This document shows positions 1-6,092 of a stretch of DNA of 6,095 nucleotides, piece by piece (position 1 is the first letter of the stretch; the number at the start of each line of letters is the position of its first letter). A program made the position numbers and the translations under genes. The notes under the pieces were generated by a model, which worked only from the letters and a program-made list of their open reading frames with translations, was not told where the DNA came from and did no database searches. The DNA is from JANOAR01 sp031411235 (GTDB taxonomy: Bacteria; Verrucomicrobiota; Verrucomicrobiia; Verrucomicrobiales; Verrucomicrobiaceae): assembly GCA_031411235.1 (NCBI GenBank), contig JANOAR010000268.1:1-6095 (forward strand), given 5' to 3'.

Positions 1-28
1 GGATGAGGGCACAGAGTTTCGTTTTCAT
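1..28 (-). CDS. 5' end of a divergent gene, probable secreted protein (partial)
   Basis: Reading leftward from an ATG at 28-26, the first nine codons give MKTKLCALI and the frame stays open to the window edge. A lysine-containing start followed by hydrophobic residues is how a Sec signal peptide or lipoprotein leader begins, so a secreted or membrane product is plausible. No good Shine-Dalgarno sequence precedes the ATG, but several other starts in this window also lack one. With nine codons the product cannot be named, and the reading frame could be chance. The gene would be divergent from the sigma factor gene and share its control region. Confidence 0.4.
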
Positions 29-40
29 GGTTTGCAGTAT

Positions 41-58
41 GGATGGTTTGGGATGGTT
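41..58. repeat. Short direct repeat, two GGATGGTT copies 10 bp apart
   Basis: GGATGGTT occurs at 41-48 and again at 51-58, a spacing of about one helical turn. It lies just upstream of the leftward partial gene, inside the divergent region. Same-face spacing is compatible with a tandem regulator-binding site, but the unit is short and could be chance. Confidence 0.3.
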
Positions 59-124
59 CACGCCGCAGTGTCAGAATGGCAGTTTAGCGCGTTCAACAGT
101 CTTTTCGGGAGCGGGTAACTCGGC

Positions 125-153
125 GTGACAGAGATGACGAATTTTTATACGAT
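125..153 (+). promoter_or_regulatory. Candidate sigma-70-type promoter for the sigma factor/kinase genes
   Basis: GTGACA at 125-130 matches the -35 consensus TTGACA at five of six positions. After a 17-bp spacer, TACGAT at 148-153 matches TATAAT at four of six. The -10 element sits in the AT-rich stretch 141-165. Transcription would begin near 160, so the start codons at 125 and 134 would be untranscribed and translation would start at 179, 218 or 239. This is a consensus match by eye only. Confidence 0.3.
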
Positions 154-217
154 CAAAGTTATACGGCCATGCGCAGACATGGCGAATGCATCTGCGTTTG
201 CCCTTGAGCCACTGTGG

Positions 218-997
218 ATGCTCGGGTTCTATGGCTTCGTGAGCCATGCCCCTCCCACTCTATCGCCAGCCTCGCGGTCTGCGCTTTTCCCTGTGACTCG
301 CTGGACGCAGGTGAGTCGTTTGCGCGTTGACCCTGAATCGGCGGAGGGACAACGGGCGCTGAGCGATCTTTGCCAAGCTTACTGGTATCCGCTTTATGCC
401 TTCGCACGGCGCAAGGGGCAGGCACAAGCGGATGCACAGGACTTAGCGCAGGCGTTCTTTGCGAAGGTGTTGCGGGGGAATTTTTTTGCGGGTGCGCAGG
501 CGGGCGATGGACGGATGCGGACGTATTTGCTGACGGCATTCACGCGGCACATGGCGGATGAATGGGATAAATCACAGGCAAAAAAACGCGGCTGTGGTGT
601 GGAGGTGCTGTCGCTCGATTTCGAGGATGGGGAGCGCCGATTTCAAGACGAGCCCGCGAGTGCGGACTCGCATGAGCGTAACTTCGAGCGCGCCTGGGCG
701 CGCAGTGTGTTGGATCAAGCAGGGGCTGCCTTGGAGAAAGAATGCGCGGGAGCCGGCAAGGGCAGCTTGTTCGCGGTGATCAGTCCGCTCATCACGGGTG
801 AAGGCGGTGCGGCGGCCTACGAGGAACTGACGCAAAGCACGGGGATGACGGTGGAGGCACTGCGCCAGACGGTGCGGCGGCTGCGGCTGCGCTTTCGAGA
901 TCTGCTGCGCGAGACGATTGCGGATACGTTGGACGAACCGACGGAGGCGCAGATAGATGCAGAGTTGCAGGTGCTGCGTGCGGTGATGACAAGTTGA
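218..997 (+). CDS. ECF-like RNA polymerase sigma-70 family sigma factor
   Basis: Directs RNA polymerase to a specific promoter set. Numbering from ATG 218 (259 aa), the PVTRW motif is at residues 25-29. This motif opens many Verrucomicrobia/Planctomycetes sigma factors of this type. Region 2 covers about residues 47-125, with the core-binding segment DAQDLAQAFFAKVL at 72-85 and a basic stretch with RTYLL and KKRG at 99-125. An acidic linker follows. Region 4 runs from about 201 to 235, with a helix-turn-helix ending in the basic RLRLRFRDLLR segment. The start is uncertain. The frame is open from GTG 125, with other starts at ATG 134, ATG 179 and GTG 239. The GTG 239 version (MSHAPPTLSP...) puts PVTRW at the distance I expect from relatives. 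None has a strong ribosome binding site; a GGGAG lies 13 bases before GTG 125. The kinase gene follows directly, so the pair is probably co-transcribed. The target promoters are unknown. Confidence 0.88.
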   Translation: MLGFYGFVSHAPPTLSPASRSALFPVTRWTQVSRLRVDPESAEGQRALSDLCQAYWYPLYAFARRKGQAQADAQDLAQAFFAKVLRGNFFAGAQAGDGRMRTYLLTAFTRHMADEWDKSQAKKRGCGVEVLSLDFEDGERRFQDEPASADSHERNFERAWARSVLDQAGAALEKECAGAGKGSLFAVISPLITGEGGAAAYEELTQSTGMTVEALRQTVRRLRLRFRDLLRETIADTLDEPTEAQIDAELQVLRAVMTS

Positions 998-1041
998 GTT
1001 GTCACACTGCGAGTGCGTTTCCGAATAGACCAAGTAAGCCC

Positions 1042-3519
1042 ATGCCAGCCTCCGTATCTTCATCTTCCAAGGCTTCTGCACCGTCCGCTGGCTCATGGCT
1101 TGAGGATGGTGGGGCACTGTTTGCGATTGGCTTGGGCGAGGAACTGGCGAGCAGCCCGATGGGGTCGGCGAGTGTGATCGGGCCGTATCGGTTGATGGAA
1201 AAGCTGGGCGAGGGCGGACTGGGCGTGGTGTGGCGAGCGGAACAGTTGGTGCCGATTCAGCGGGAGGTGGCGATCAAATTTACCAAGCCGGGGCTGCATT
1301 TCCGCGCGGAGGTGATCACGCGATTTGAACTGGAGCGGCAGGCGCTGGCGCGGATGAATCACCCGAACATCGCAGCGATCTTGGACGCGGGGACGCTGCC
1401 GGATGAGCGGCCTTATTTCGTGATGGAGCTGGTGCGTGGTGAGCCGCTGACGGCTTACTGCACGAGACATCGGCTAGGCGTGCGCCAGCGGCTGGAGTTG
1501 TTCATCGTGATCTGCAATGCGGTGCATCACGCGCACCAGAAGGGCATCCTGCATCGTGACCTGAAGCCATCGAATATCCTCGTCGCCGAGGTGGATGGCG
1601 AGGCGGTGCCGAAGGTGATCGACTTCGGTATCGCGAAGGCGCTCGATGATACGGATGCGGCGCTGAATGATCCATTTTTCAAGACGCAGCTCGGTGATCT
1701 GCCGTGTGCGACGTATCAGTACATGAGCCCTGAGCAGGCGAGTCGTGGGCACTCGGACATCGACACGCGCTCGGACATTTACACGCTCGGCGTGCTGCTC
1801 TACGAGCTGCTCACGGGCAAGCTGCCGCTGCCCGATGAGTTGGCTCGCAGCAATAGCTTTGAAGCCATCGCCTCGCACGTCTGCAACAGCGATCCGACGC
1901 GACCGAGCGAGCGCATCGCCGACACGGGGACGAAGACGAGTGCGCTGCGTGGGGACTTGGATTGGATCGTGCTGCAGGCGCTGGAAAAGGATCGCGAGCG
2001 GCGCTACGAGAGCGCTGCATCGCTGGCTGAAGACTTGCGTCGCCACCTCGCGCATGAGCCGGTGACGGCGGGGCCGCCAAGCACGCTGTATCGCTGCGGC
2101 AAGTGGTTGCGTCGGCATCGGCTGGCGTTTGCGACGATGGCGGCGGTGGCCACAAGTCTGTGCCTGGGGCTGGGCTCGACCTTGCTGGCACTGCAACGAG
2201 AGAAGGCGGCACTGGGCCGCGAGGCGGTGCAGCGAGCGAAGGCTGAGACGAGTCGCGAGCAGGCGATGATGGGCGAGCGGGAGGCGATGCGTGCCCGCGA
2301 TGTGGCGGCGGCGGCGCGGGATGCTGAGGCGCTAGCACGGCAGGCGGCAGAGGCTTCGCGAGCGGTGGCGGATACGGCTCGTGGGCGGGCGGAGGTGTTG
2401 ATCAATGACATGCTGTTTGGGCTGCGCGACGCGCTGGAGCCGCTGGGCCGAGTGCGGTTGCTGGAGCAGGTGTCGAGCAGTGCGCAGGGTTATTTTGAGT
2501 CGGTGCCACCGAGCGAAGATAGCGATGGGCAGGGGCGCAATCGGGCGGCGATGCTGCTGAATCGGGGCAGCATTTTGTTAGCCGTGGGCGATGCGACTGG
2601 GGCGATGAAGGTGTTTGCGCAGGCGCTTTCCATGATGAAAGCGCGGGCGATGGAACGGCCCAAGGATATGCAGCGTTTGCACGATCTGGCGTTGGCGTAT
2701 GAGCGAGTCGGTGGGGCGCAGGAGGCGCTGAAGGATGATGCGGGAGCGGGGCGGAGTTATGCGGAGATGGCGCGTGTGTTTGAGCATGTGCAGGCGAGTG
2801 AAGCGGCGGACGCGGCTGCGCTGTTGAAGGATCAAGCCGTGGCCTACGAGCGCCTCGGTGATCTGGCGCGAAAGCGTGGCGATGTAGAGCAAGCGCGGGT
2901 GGCGTATGAGCGCGGTGTGGCCTTGCTAAAGCCGCTGCCTGGGGGCGGCGTGGTGCAGCGTCGGTTGGCGGTGTTGGCGGGTAAACTGGGGGCGGTGGAT
3001 GGGGCGAATGCGGCGCAGCATTTCGAGCGCGAGCTGGCACTGTGGTCAGCGCTGCTGGCGGATGCTGCGGATGATGTGGAGCTGATCGCTGGCACCGCCG
3101 TGGCACACGGCCATGTAGCGAGTGTGCGCAGCGGTGCGATGGCTGTGGATGATGCCCAAGCGCAGGTGGATGCCTTTGCGAAGCTGACGCTGCTAGAGCC
3201 ACTGCGCGTGGACTGGCAACGGCTGGCGGCGATGGCGGAGCATCAGCTCGGGGTGGCGCTGGAGGCGGCAGACAAGCTGAGCGAGGCGGTGGAGGCGTAT
3301 CGCCGAGAGCTGGGGCGGCGGCTGCGATTGCCGGAGTCGAAGCGCGATGAGGCTGCCGCGCGACTACGACTTGCAGCGGGGTTGCTGCGGCTGAAGGCGG
3401 TGGACGAGGCGCGTGCGGAGGCGCGGCTGGTGCTTTCGCTGCTAGAAGGTGACGCAGATGCGGAGGCGGTGGCTTGGCGGGCGACGGCGACGGAGCTGGT
3501 CGGCGTGGGGCGGGATTAG
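1042..3519 (+). CDS. Transmembrane Ser/Thr protein kinase with C-terminal TPR-like repeats
   Basis: Hanks-type kinase expected to phosphorylate Ser/Thr of partner proteins at the inner membrane. Numbering is from ATG 1042 (825 aa). The glycine loop LGEGGLGVV is at 55-63, the ATP lysine of VAIK at 79 and the likely alpha-C glutamate at 98. HRDLKPSN is at 171-178, DFG at 194-196, SPE (the APE equivalent) at 229-231 and the alpha-F DIYTLG at 245-250. All catalytic residues are present, so the kinase should be active. A basic patch (WLRRHR) precedes one membrane helix at about 361-384, which predicts the kinase in the cytoplasm and the rest outside. An Ala/Arg/Glu-rich probable coiled coil covers about 385-454. 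Degenerate TPR-like helical pairs occur near 499-535, 544-583, 595-632 and 727-801. A TTG at 994 would add 16 residues and overlap the sigma gene stop by 4 bp (TTGA), suggesting coupling. I prefer the ATG because the extra residues look unconserved. The activation segment is odd (see findings). Confidence 0.9.
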   Translation: MPASVSSSSKASAPSAGSWLEDGGALFAIGLGEELASSPMGSASVIGPYRLMEKLGEGGLGVVWRAEQLVPIQREVAIKFTKPGLHFRAEVITRFELERQALARMNHPNIAAILDAGTLPDERPYFVMELVRGEPLTAYCTRHRLGVRQRLELFIVICNAVHHAHQKGILHRDLKPSNILVAEVDGEAVPKVIDFGIAKALDDTDAALNDPFFKTQLGDLPCATYQYMSPEQASRGHSDIDTRSDIYTLGVLLYELLTGKLPLPDELARSNSFEAIASHVCNSDPTRPSERIADTGTKTSALRGDLDWIVLQALEKDRERRYESAASLAEDLRRHLAHEPVTAGPPSTLYRCGKWLRRHRLAFATMAAVATSLCLGLGSTLLALQREKAALGREAVQRAKAETSREQAMMGEREAMRARDVAAAARDAEALARQAAEASRAVADTARGRAEVLINDMLFGLRDALEPLGRVRLLEQVSSSAQGYFESVPPSEDSDGQGRNRAAMLLNRGSILLAVGDATGAMKVFAQALSMMKARAMERPKDMQRLHDLALAYERVGGAQEALKDDAGAGRSYAEMARVFEHVQASEAADAAALLKDQAVAYERLGDLARKRGDVEQARVAYERGVALLKPLPGGGVVQRRLAVLAGKLGAVDGANAAQHFERELALWSALLADAADDVELIAGTAVAHGHVASVRSGAMAVDDAQAQVDAFAKLTLLEPLRVDWQRLAAMAEHQLGVALEAADKLSEAVEAYRRELGRRLRLPESKRDEAAARLRLAAGLLRLKAVDEARAEARLVLSLLEGDADAEAVAWRATATELVGVGRD

Positions 3520-3543
3520 CGCGGAACGCCGCAACAACGAGGC
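3520..3543. other. Convergent intergenic gap with a small hairpin, no clear terminator
   Basis: Only 24 bases separate the stop codons of the kinase gene and the leftward FecR-domain gene. GCGG at 3521-3524 and CCGC at 3529-3532 can pair as a 4-bp stem with an AACG loop. No T-run follows on either strand, so it does not meet the usual criteria for an intrinsic terminator. Transcripts from both sides probably run into the opposite gene or end by Rho. Confidence 0.3.
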
Positions 3544-5094
3544 TCAGAATCCAGGGCGATGGGCGTGGGGCTGGGTGGTGACGCCGCCGCCAGCGCTGAT
3601 GTTGCCATAGCCTGCTTGGTTGTAGTGGGCGTTGTCGGTGTAGATGTCGGCTCGGCCTGTAACCTTGACGTTGCCGCCGGCATCGACTTCGACGGTCTGC
3701 CCGGAGAGGATGGCCTGCGGGGTGTTGAGGTTGACTTGATTGCGGAAGCGTAGGGTGGAGGTGCCTTCGGCGTAGAGCGAGATGAGTTGAGCAGCGTCGA
3801 GGGTGCTGCCGTCGATGATGAGGGCGTCGCCACCCGTGGCGAAGGCGCGGGCTTTGATGACGTTGGCGTTGAGGGTGGCGTTGGTGAGTTGGATGAAGCC
3901 GGGGGCGGTGCCACTGGTGTCGAGGATGATGTCGGTGGCAGCTTTTAAGCTGGAGCTGTCGATGCGGATGTTGCCGCCTTGGCCGAGGGCTTTGAGGGTG
4001 CCTGCGAGGGCGGCGACTTGGGTAGAATTGGTGATCTGGATGTTGGCTCGTTTGGTGATGGCTCCGAGGCGGACGCTGTTGGCGGAGATGGTGCGGGCAT
4101 TGATATTGACGCCGCGCTGCTTGCTACCTTTGGTGCTGCCTTTGCCGCCGTTGCGGGTGGCACTACGGTCGGGGTCACCGTCGCCAGAGTCGTCACCGGT
4201 GCCTTCGTCGATGAAGTTGTCGGCTCCTTGGTCGGGGTTTTCTGTGGTGCCGTCCTCGCTGGTGGCGGGGTCGCCGTCGCCATCGAGATCGGGGTCGATG
4301 GGGTTGCCGTCTTCGTCAAAGAGAGTCGTGCCGTCGTCGGGGTCGCCATCGGCGTCGAGGTCATCAATCTCTTCATCAAGATCGTCGTGGATGAGTTCTT
4401 CGGTGAGTAGGTTCACACCAGGGCCAGCGCTTTCCATGATGAGGTCGGTGGCGTCGAGTTCTTCGCCATCGGTGAGTTCTTGCTCCTGGAACTCGGCGCT
4501 GCTGTCGAGGGCGGTGGTGCTGGGTAGCGCGGGGAAGGTGGCGCGATCGAGTAGGGCCATGGTGGCCATGAGGCGGTTGAGATCGACTTCGACGGGCGTG
4601 GGCAATTGCTTGTCGGTGGGGTTGAGGATGAGTTCTTGGCCGCGCTTAAGGGTGATGGATTCGCCACGCACGGAGGAGAGGGCGACGGTGACGTTGCCTT
4701 CGAGGGCGACGATGCGGATGGAGTGTCCGGGGTCGTAGTAGATCTGGGCGGTGCCGCGTACTTTGGCGGCGCACTCGGGGGTGCTGATGTTGATGCTGCT
4801 GCGGAAGAACCGGGGCTTGGTGGCGACAAGGGCGATGCCTTTGGCGAGGCGCAGGCTGTCATCGCTGGTGATCTGCACGGAGGTGTCGCTGCCCGTGCGG
4901 ACGATGCCGCTGGAGAGGGAGACTTCGGTGCGGCTTTTCTTGGCCGTGCTGAGGTTGCTGCCGTGGGGCAGGCGGGTGTTTGCCTTGGCCGAGGCGCTGC
5001 CGATGACGAGTCGGACGAGCGCTGGGGCGGCATGTGCGGTGGTGGCTGCGACGAGGGCGAGGCAGAAAAGGATGAGCTGTGGATGAAGGCGCAT
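3544..5094 (-). CDS. Secreted FecR-domain protein with Asp-rich linker and beta-strand-rich C-terminus
   Basis: Function unknown; likely a periplasmic or surface protein. Numbering is from the ATG at 5094 (516 aa). A Sec signal peptide covers 1-22, with a hydrophobic core and AHA before the cut. The FecR domain lies at about 30-160. Its hallmarks are SGIVRTG near 62, the TPECAAKVRGT segment at 105-115, ALEGNV at 130-135 and LKRGQELIL at 149-157. An extremely acidic segment at about 235-309 contains repeated DxDGDPD-like units that resemble thrombospondin type 3 or dockerin-like calcium-binding loops. From about 328 to 505 the chain alternates short strands (NIRID, IILDT, ALIIDGSTLDA, VEVDAGGNVKVTGRADI), as in the beta-helix of filamentous haemagglutinin-like adhesins. 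The frame is open back to 5238, but that part overlaps the barrel gene and has no signal-like start, so 5094 is chosen. There is no membrane helix besides the signal peptide and no cytoplasmic anti-sigma domain, unlike classical FecR. It is probably co-transcribed with the upstream barrel gene. Confidence 0.82.
   Translation of the reverse strand: MRLHPQLILFCLALVAATTAHAAPALVRLVIGSASAKANTRLPHGSNLSTAKKSRTEVSLSSGIVRTGSDTSVQITSDDSLRLAKGIALVATKPRFFRSSINISTPECAAKVRGTAQIYYDPGHSIRIVALEGNVTVALSSVRGESITLKRGQELILNPTDKQLPTPVEVDLNRLMATMALLDRATFPALPSTTALDSSAEFQEQELTDGEELDATDLIMESAGPGVNLLTEELIHDDLDEEIDDLDADGDPDDGTTLFDEDGNPIDPDLDGDGDPATSEDGTTENPDQGADNFIDEGTGDDSGDGDPDRSATRNGGKGSTKGSKQRGVNINARTISANSVRLGAITKRANIQITNSTQVAALAGTLKALGQGGNIRIDSSSLKAATDIILDTSGTAPGFIQLTNATLNANVIKARAFATGGDALIIDGSTLDAAQLISLYAEGTSTLRFRNQVNLNTPQAILSGQTVEVDAGGNVKVTGRADIYTDNAHYNQAGYGNISAGGGVTTQPHAHRPGF
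4168..4392 (-). repeat. Repetitive Asp-rich coding segment of the FecR-domain protein
   Basis: This stretch encodes residues 235-309 of the FecR-domain protein and is dominated by Asp, Glu, Gly, Thr and Pro. Units such as DADGDPDDG, DEDGNPIDPD, DLDGDGDPA and DSGDGDPD recur. At the DNA level this gives imperfect repeats of ggggtcgccgtcg-like sequence on the + strand. DxDxDG patterns are known calcium ligands in thrombospondin type 3 and dockerin-like loops; calcium binding here is inferred. The segment probably acts as a stiff linker between the FecR domain and the C-terminal strands. Confidence 0.6.
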
Positions 5095-5156
5095 GGGCTT
5101 GCGATGGTGAAGTTGAGACAGGATTTGCAGGATGAACAGGATGGGGACGGGAGGCC
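5095..5156 (-). other. 62-bp spacer within the barrel/FecR-domain operon
   Basis: It lies between the stop codon of the beta-barrel gene and the ATG of the FecR-domain gene. It has no T-run terminator and no clear promoter, consistent with one transcript for both genes. No strong Shine-Dalgarno sequence precedes the ATG; the leader ends with GCAAGCCC. Part of the spacer is taken up by a tandem repeat, listed separately. Confidence 0.5.
5118..5144. repeat. Three tandem 9-bp units, consensus RCAGGATKN
   Basis: ACAGGATTT (5118-5126), GCAGGATGA (5127-5135) and ACAGGATGG (5136-5144) follow each other without gaps and share the core CAGGAT. They lie wholly in the intergenic spacer. From memory, similar strings built on ACAGGAT are scattered between genes in verrucomicrobial and planctomycetal genomes. 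That memory is unverified here. The role is unknown. Confidence 0.6.
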
Positions 5157-6092
5157 TTAGAAGCTGAAGTTGAGGCCGACGAAGAGGCCAGCGATGGCGT
5201 TGCGGTAGGTGAAGATGGCTTGGTTGGATTGATTCCAAGCGAGGCTACCGCTGGCGCTGAGGCGGGCGTGGTCGGTGAGGGCGTAGGTGAGACTGGCGAG
5301 GCCGACGTAGTTCCAATCCGCGCGATCTGTGGCGAGGCTCTGGTGATAACCGATGCGGCCACTGAGTTGGGCGGCGAGTTTATCGGTAAGTCGCAGCGAC
5401 CAGCCACCGAAGGCGGACTGCTCATCGCGTCGTGCGATGGCGGGCACGGCGTCGATGCTGGGCTCGGTGGCGAGGCCAAAGAAGAGCTGCTGCCCCTGGC
5501 TGACTTTCCAAATTTTTTGGATGCCAAGGCTGGCGGAGTGGTTGTGCAGGATCTCGTCGCCGAAGCCTGCGCTGGCGATGCGGTAGAAGGTGTAGCGAAG
5601 GAACAGTGAAGCATCGCCGAGGGCGGCAGCCTTGTAGGCGACACCGACGTCGGCGCGGCTGAGGTCGAAGTCGAGGGAGTTGAATTGATCGTAGCGGAGG
5701 AAGCTCTGGGTGAGGGCGAGGTCGGTGGACCAGTTGCCTGCGATGCGGTTGGAGTAGCCGACGCCGATGTCGTATTTGAGGAAGAAGTCCTGCACGCGCT
5801 GCGGGGCGAGGGCGACGTTATCGGTGAAGTAGCCGGTGACGCCGATGTCGCTGCGCCAGGGATCCCATTGCGCCTGACGGATGAGCACGACTTGCTCGCC
5901 GAATTCGGAGGCGGCATCGGCTGATGAAGGGTCGGCGATGGGAGTGCCAATGCGCTCGGGCGCAGCGACAGGGCCAAGGTTGCGCAACTGCGGCGGGAGA
6001 GGCTGCCGAGCGATCTCGGTGCGGACTTCTTGGGCCGTGGCAAATCCTGCGGCGGCTAAAGCGATGACGGGCAAGGTGAGACGACGAATCAT
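5157..6092 (-). CDS. Outer-membrane beta-barrel protein (porin-like)
   Basis: Predicted to insert in the outer membrane as a barrel; its cargo or partner is unknown. The protein has 311 aa. The signal peptide is residues 1-20 (MIRRLTLPVIALAAAGFATA, then Q). A proline-rich, probably periplasmic segment follows to about 75. From about 81 to the end I count roughly twelve amphipathic beta-strand candidates separated by short turns, for example VGVGYS, STDLALTQSFLRY, ASLFLRYTFY, SASLGIQ, QQLFFGLA, WSLRLT, AAQLSGRIGYH, YVGLASLTYAL and LSASGSLAW. The last strand, GLFVGLNFSF, ends in phenylalanine, the classic barrel-assembly signal. The ATG lies three bases from the window edge, so its ribosome binding site and promoter are not visible. 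The signal peptide supports this start. It resembles unclassified porin-like or outer-membrane beta-barrel domain proteins; I cannot name a family. It has no POTRA domain, so it is not a standard two-partner-secretion transporter. Confidence 0.8.
   Translation of the reverse strand: MIRRLTLPVIALAAAGFATAQEVRTEIARQPLPPQLRNLGPVAAPERIGTPIADPSSADAASEFGEQVVLIRQAQWDPWRSDIGVTGYFTDNVALAPQRVQDFFLKYDIGVGYSNRIAGNWSTDLALTQSFLRYDQFNSLDFDLSRADVGVAYKAAALGDASLFLRYTFYRIASAGFGDEILHNHSASLGIQKIWKVSQGQQLFFGLATEPSIDAVPAIARRDEQSAFGGWSLRLTDKLAAQLSGRIGYHQSLATDRADWNYVGLASLTYALTDHARLSASGSLAWNQSNQAIFTYRNAIAGLFVGLNFSF

Larger units (their letters stand above)
29..217. promoter_or_regulatory. Divergent intergenic control region
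   Basis: This stretch separates the leftward partial gene from the likely start of the sigma factor gene. The sigma reading frame is open from a GTG at 125, but the residues encoded between 125 and 217 do not resemble the start of this sigma family. Positions 141-165 are strongly AT-rich in an otherwise GC-rich window, which fits promoter DNA better than coding DNA. Apart from the direct repeat and candidate promoter listed separately, I see no riboswitch, terminator or small RNA in it. Confidence 0.45.

Noticed and set aside
1474..2196. 240-codon leftward frame, with other long leftward frames at 572-1117 and 2402-3202, inside the sigma and kinase genes
   Set aside because: Their products are Arg/His/Pro/Ala-rich with no domain signature, and the opposite strand encodes intact sigma factor and kinase motifs. 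They are antisense shadows of GC-rich codons.
3521..3532. GCGG-AACG-CCGC hairpin as an intrinsic terminator
   Set aside because: The stem is only 4 bp and there is no T-run on either strand.
4168..4392. Regular repeats in the Asp-rich segment as a CRISPR array or minisatellite
   Set aside because: The repeats are imperfect, lie in frame and are explained by recurring Asp-Gly-Asp codons. There are no constant repeats separated by unique spacers.
3803..4738. 311-codon rightward open frame opposite the FecR-domain gene
   Set aside because: Its product is low-complexity Ser/Pro/Val/Arg-rich with no recognisable motif. It lies antisense to a gene with a clear signal peptide and FecR motifs, and high GC content makes such frames common.
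5095..5238. Upstream extension of the FecR-domain gene to an ATG at 5238
   Set aside because: The extra 48 residues are His/Pro/Arg/Leu-rich, overlap the barrel coding sequence in another frame and would bury a good signal peptide inside the protein.
4859..6043. 394-codon leftward frame overlapping the barrel gene in another frame
   Set aside because: The product is almost wholly Ser/Pro/Ala/Thr, a typical frame-shifted reading of GC-rich DNA. The barrel frame has a signal peptide, regular strands and a terminal Phe.
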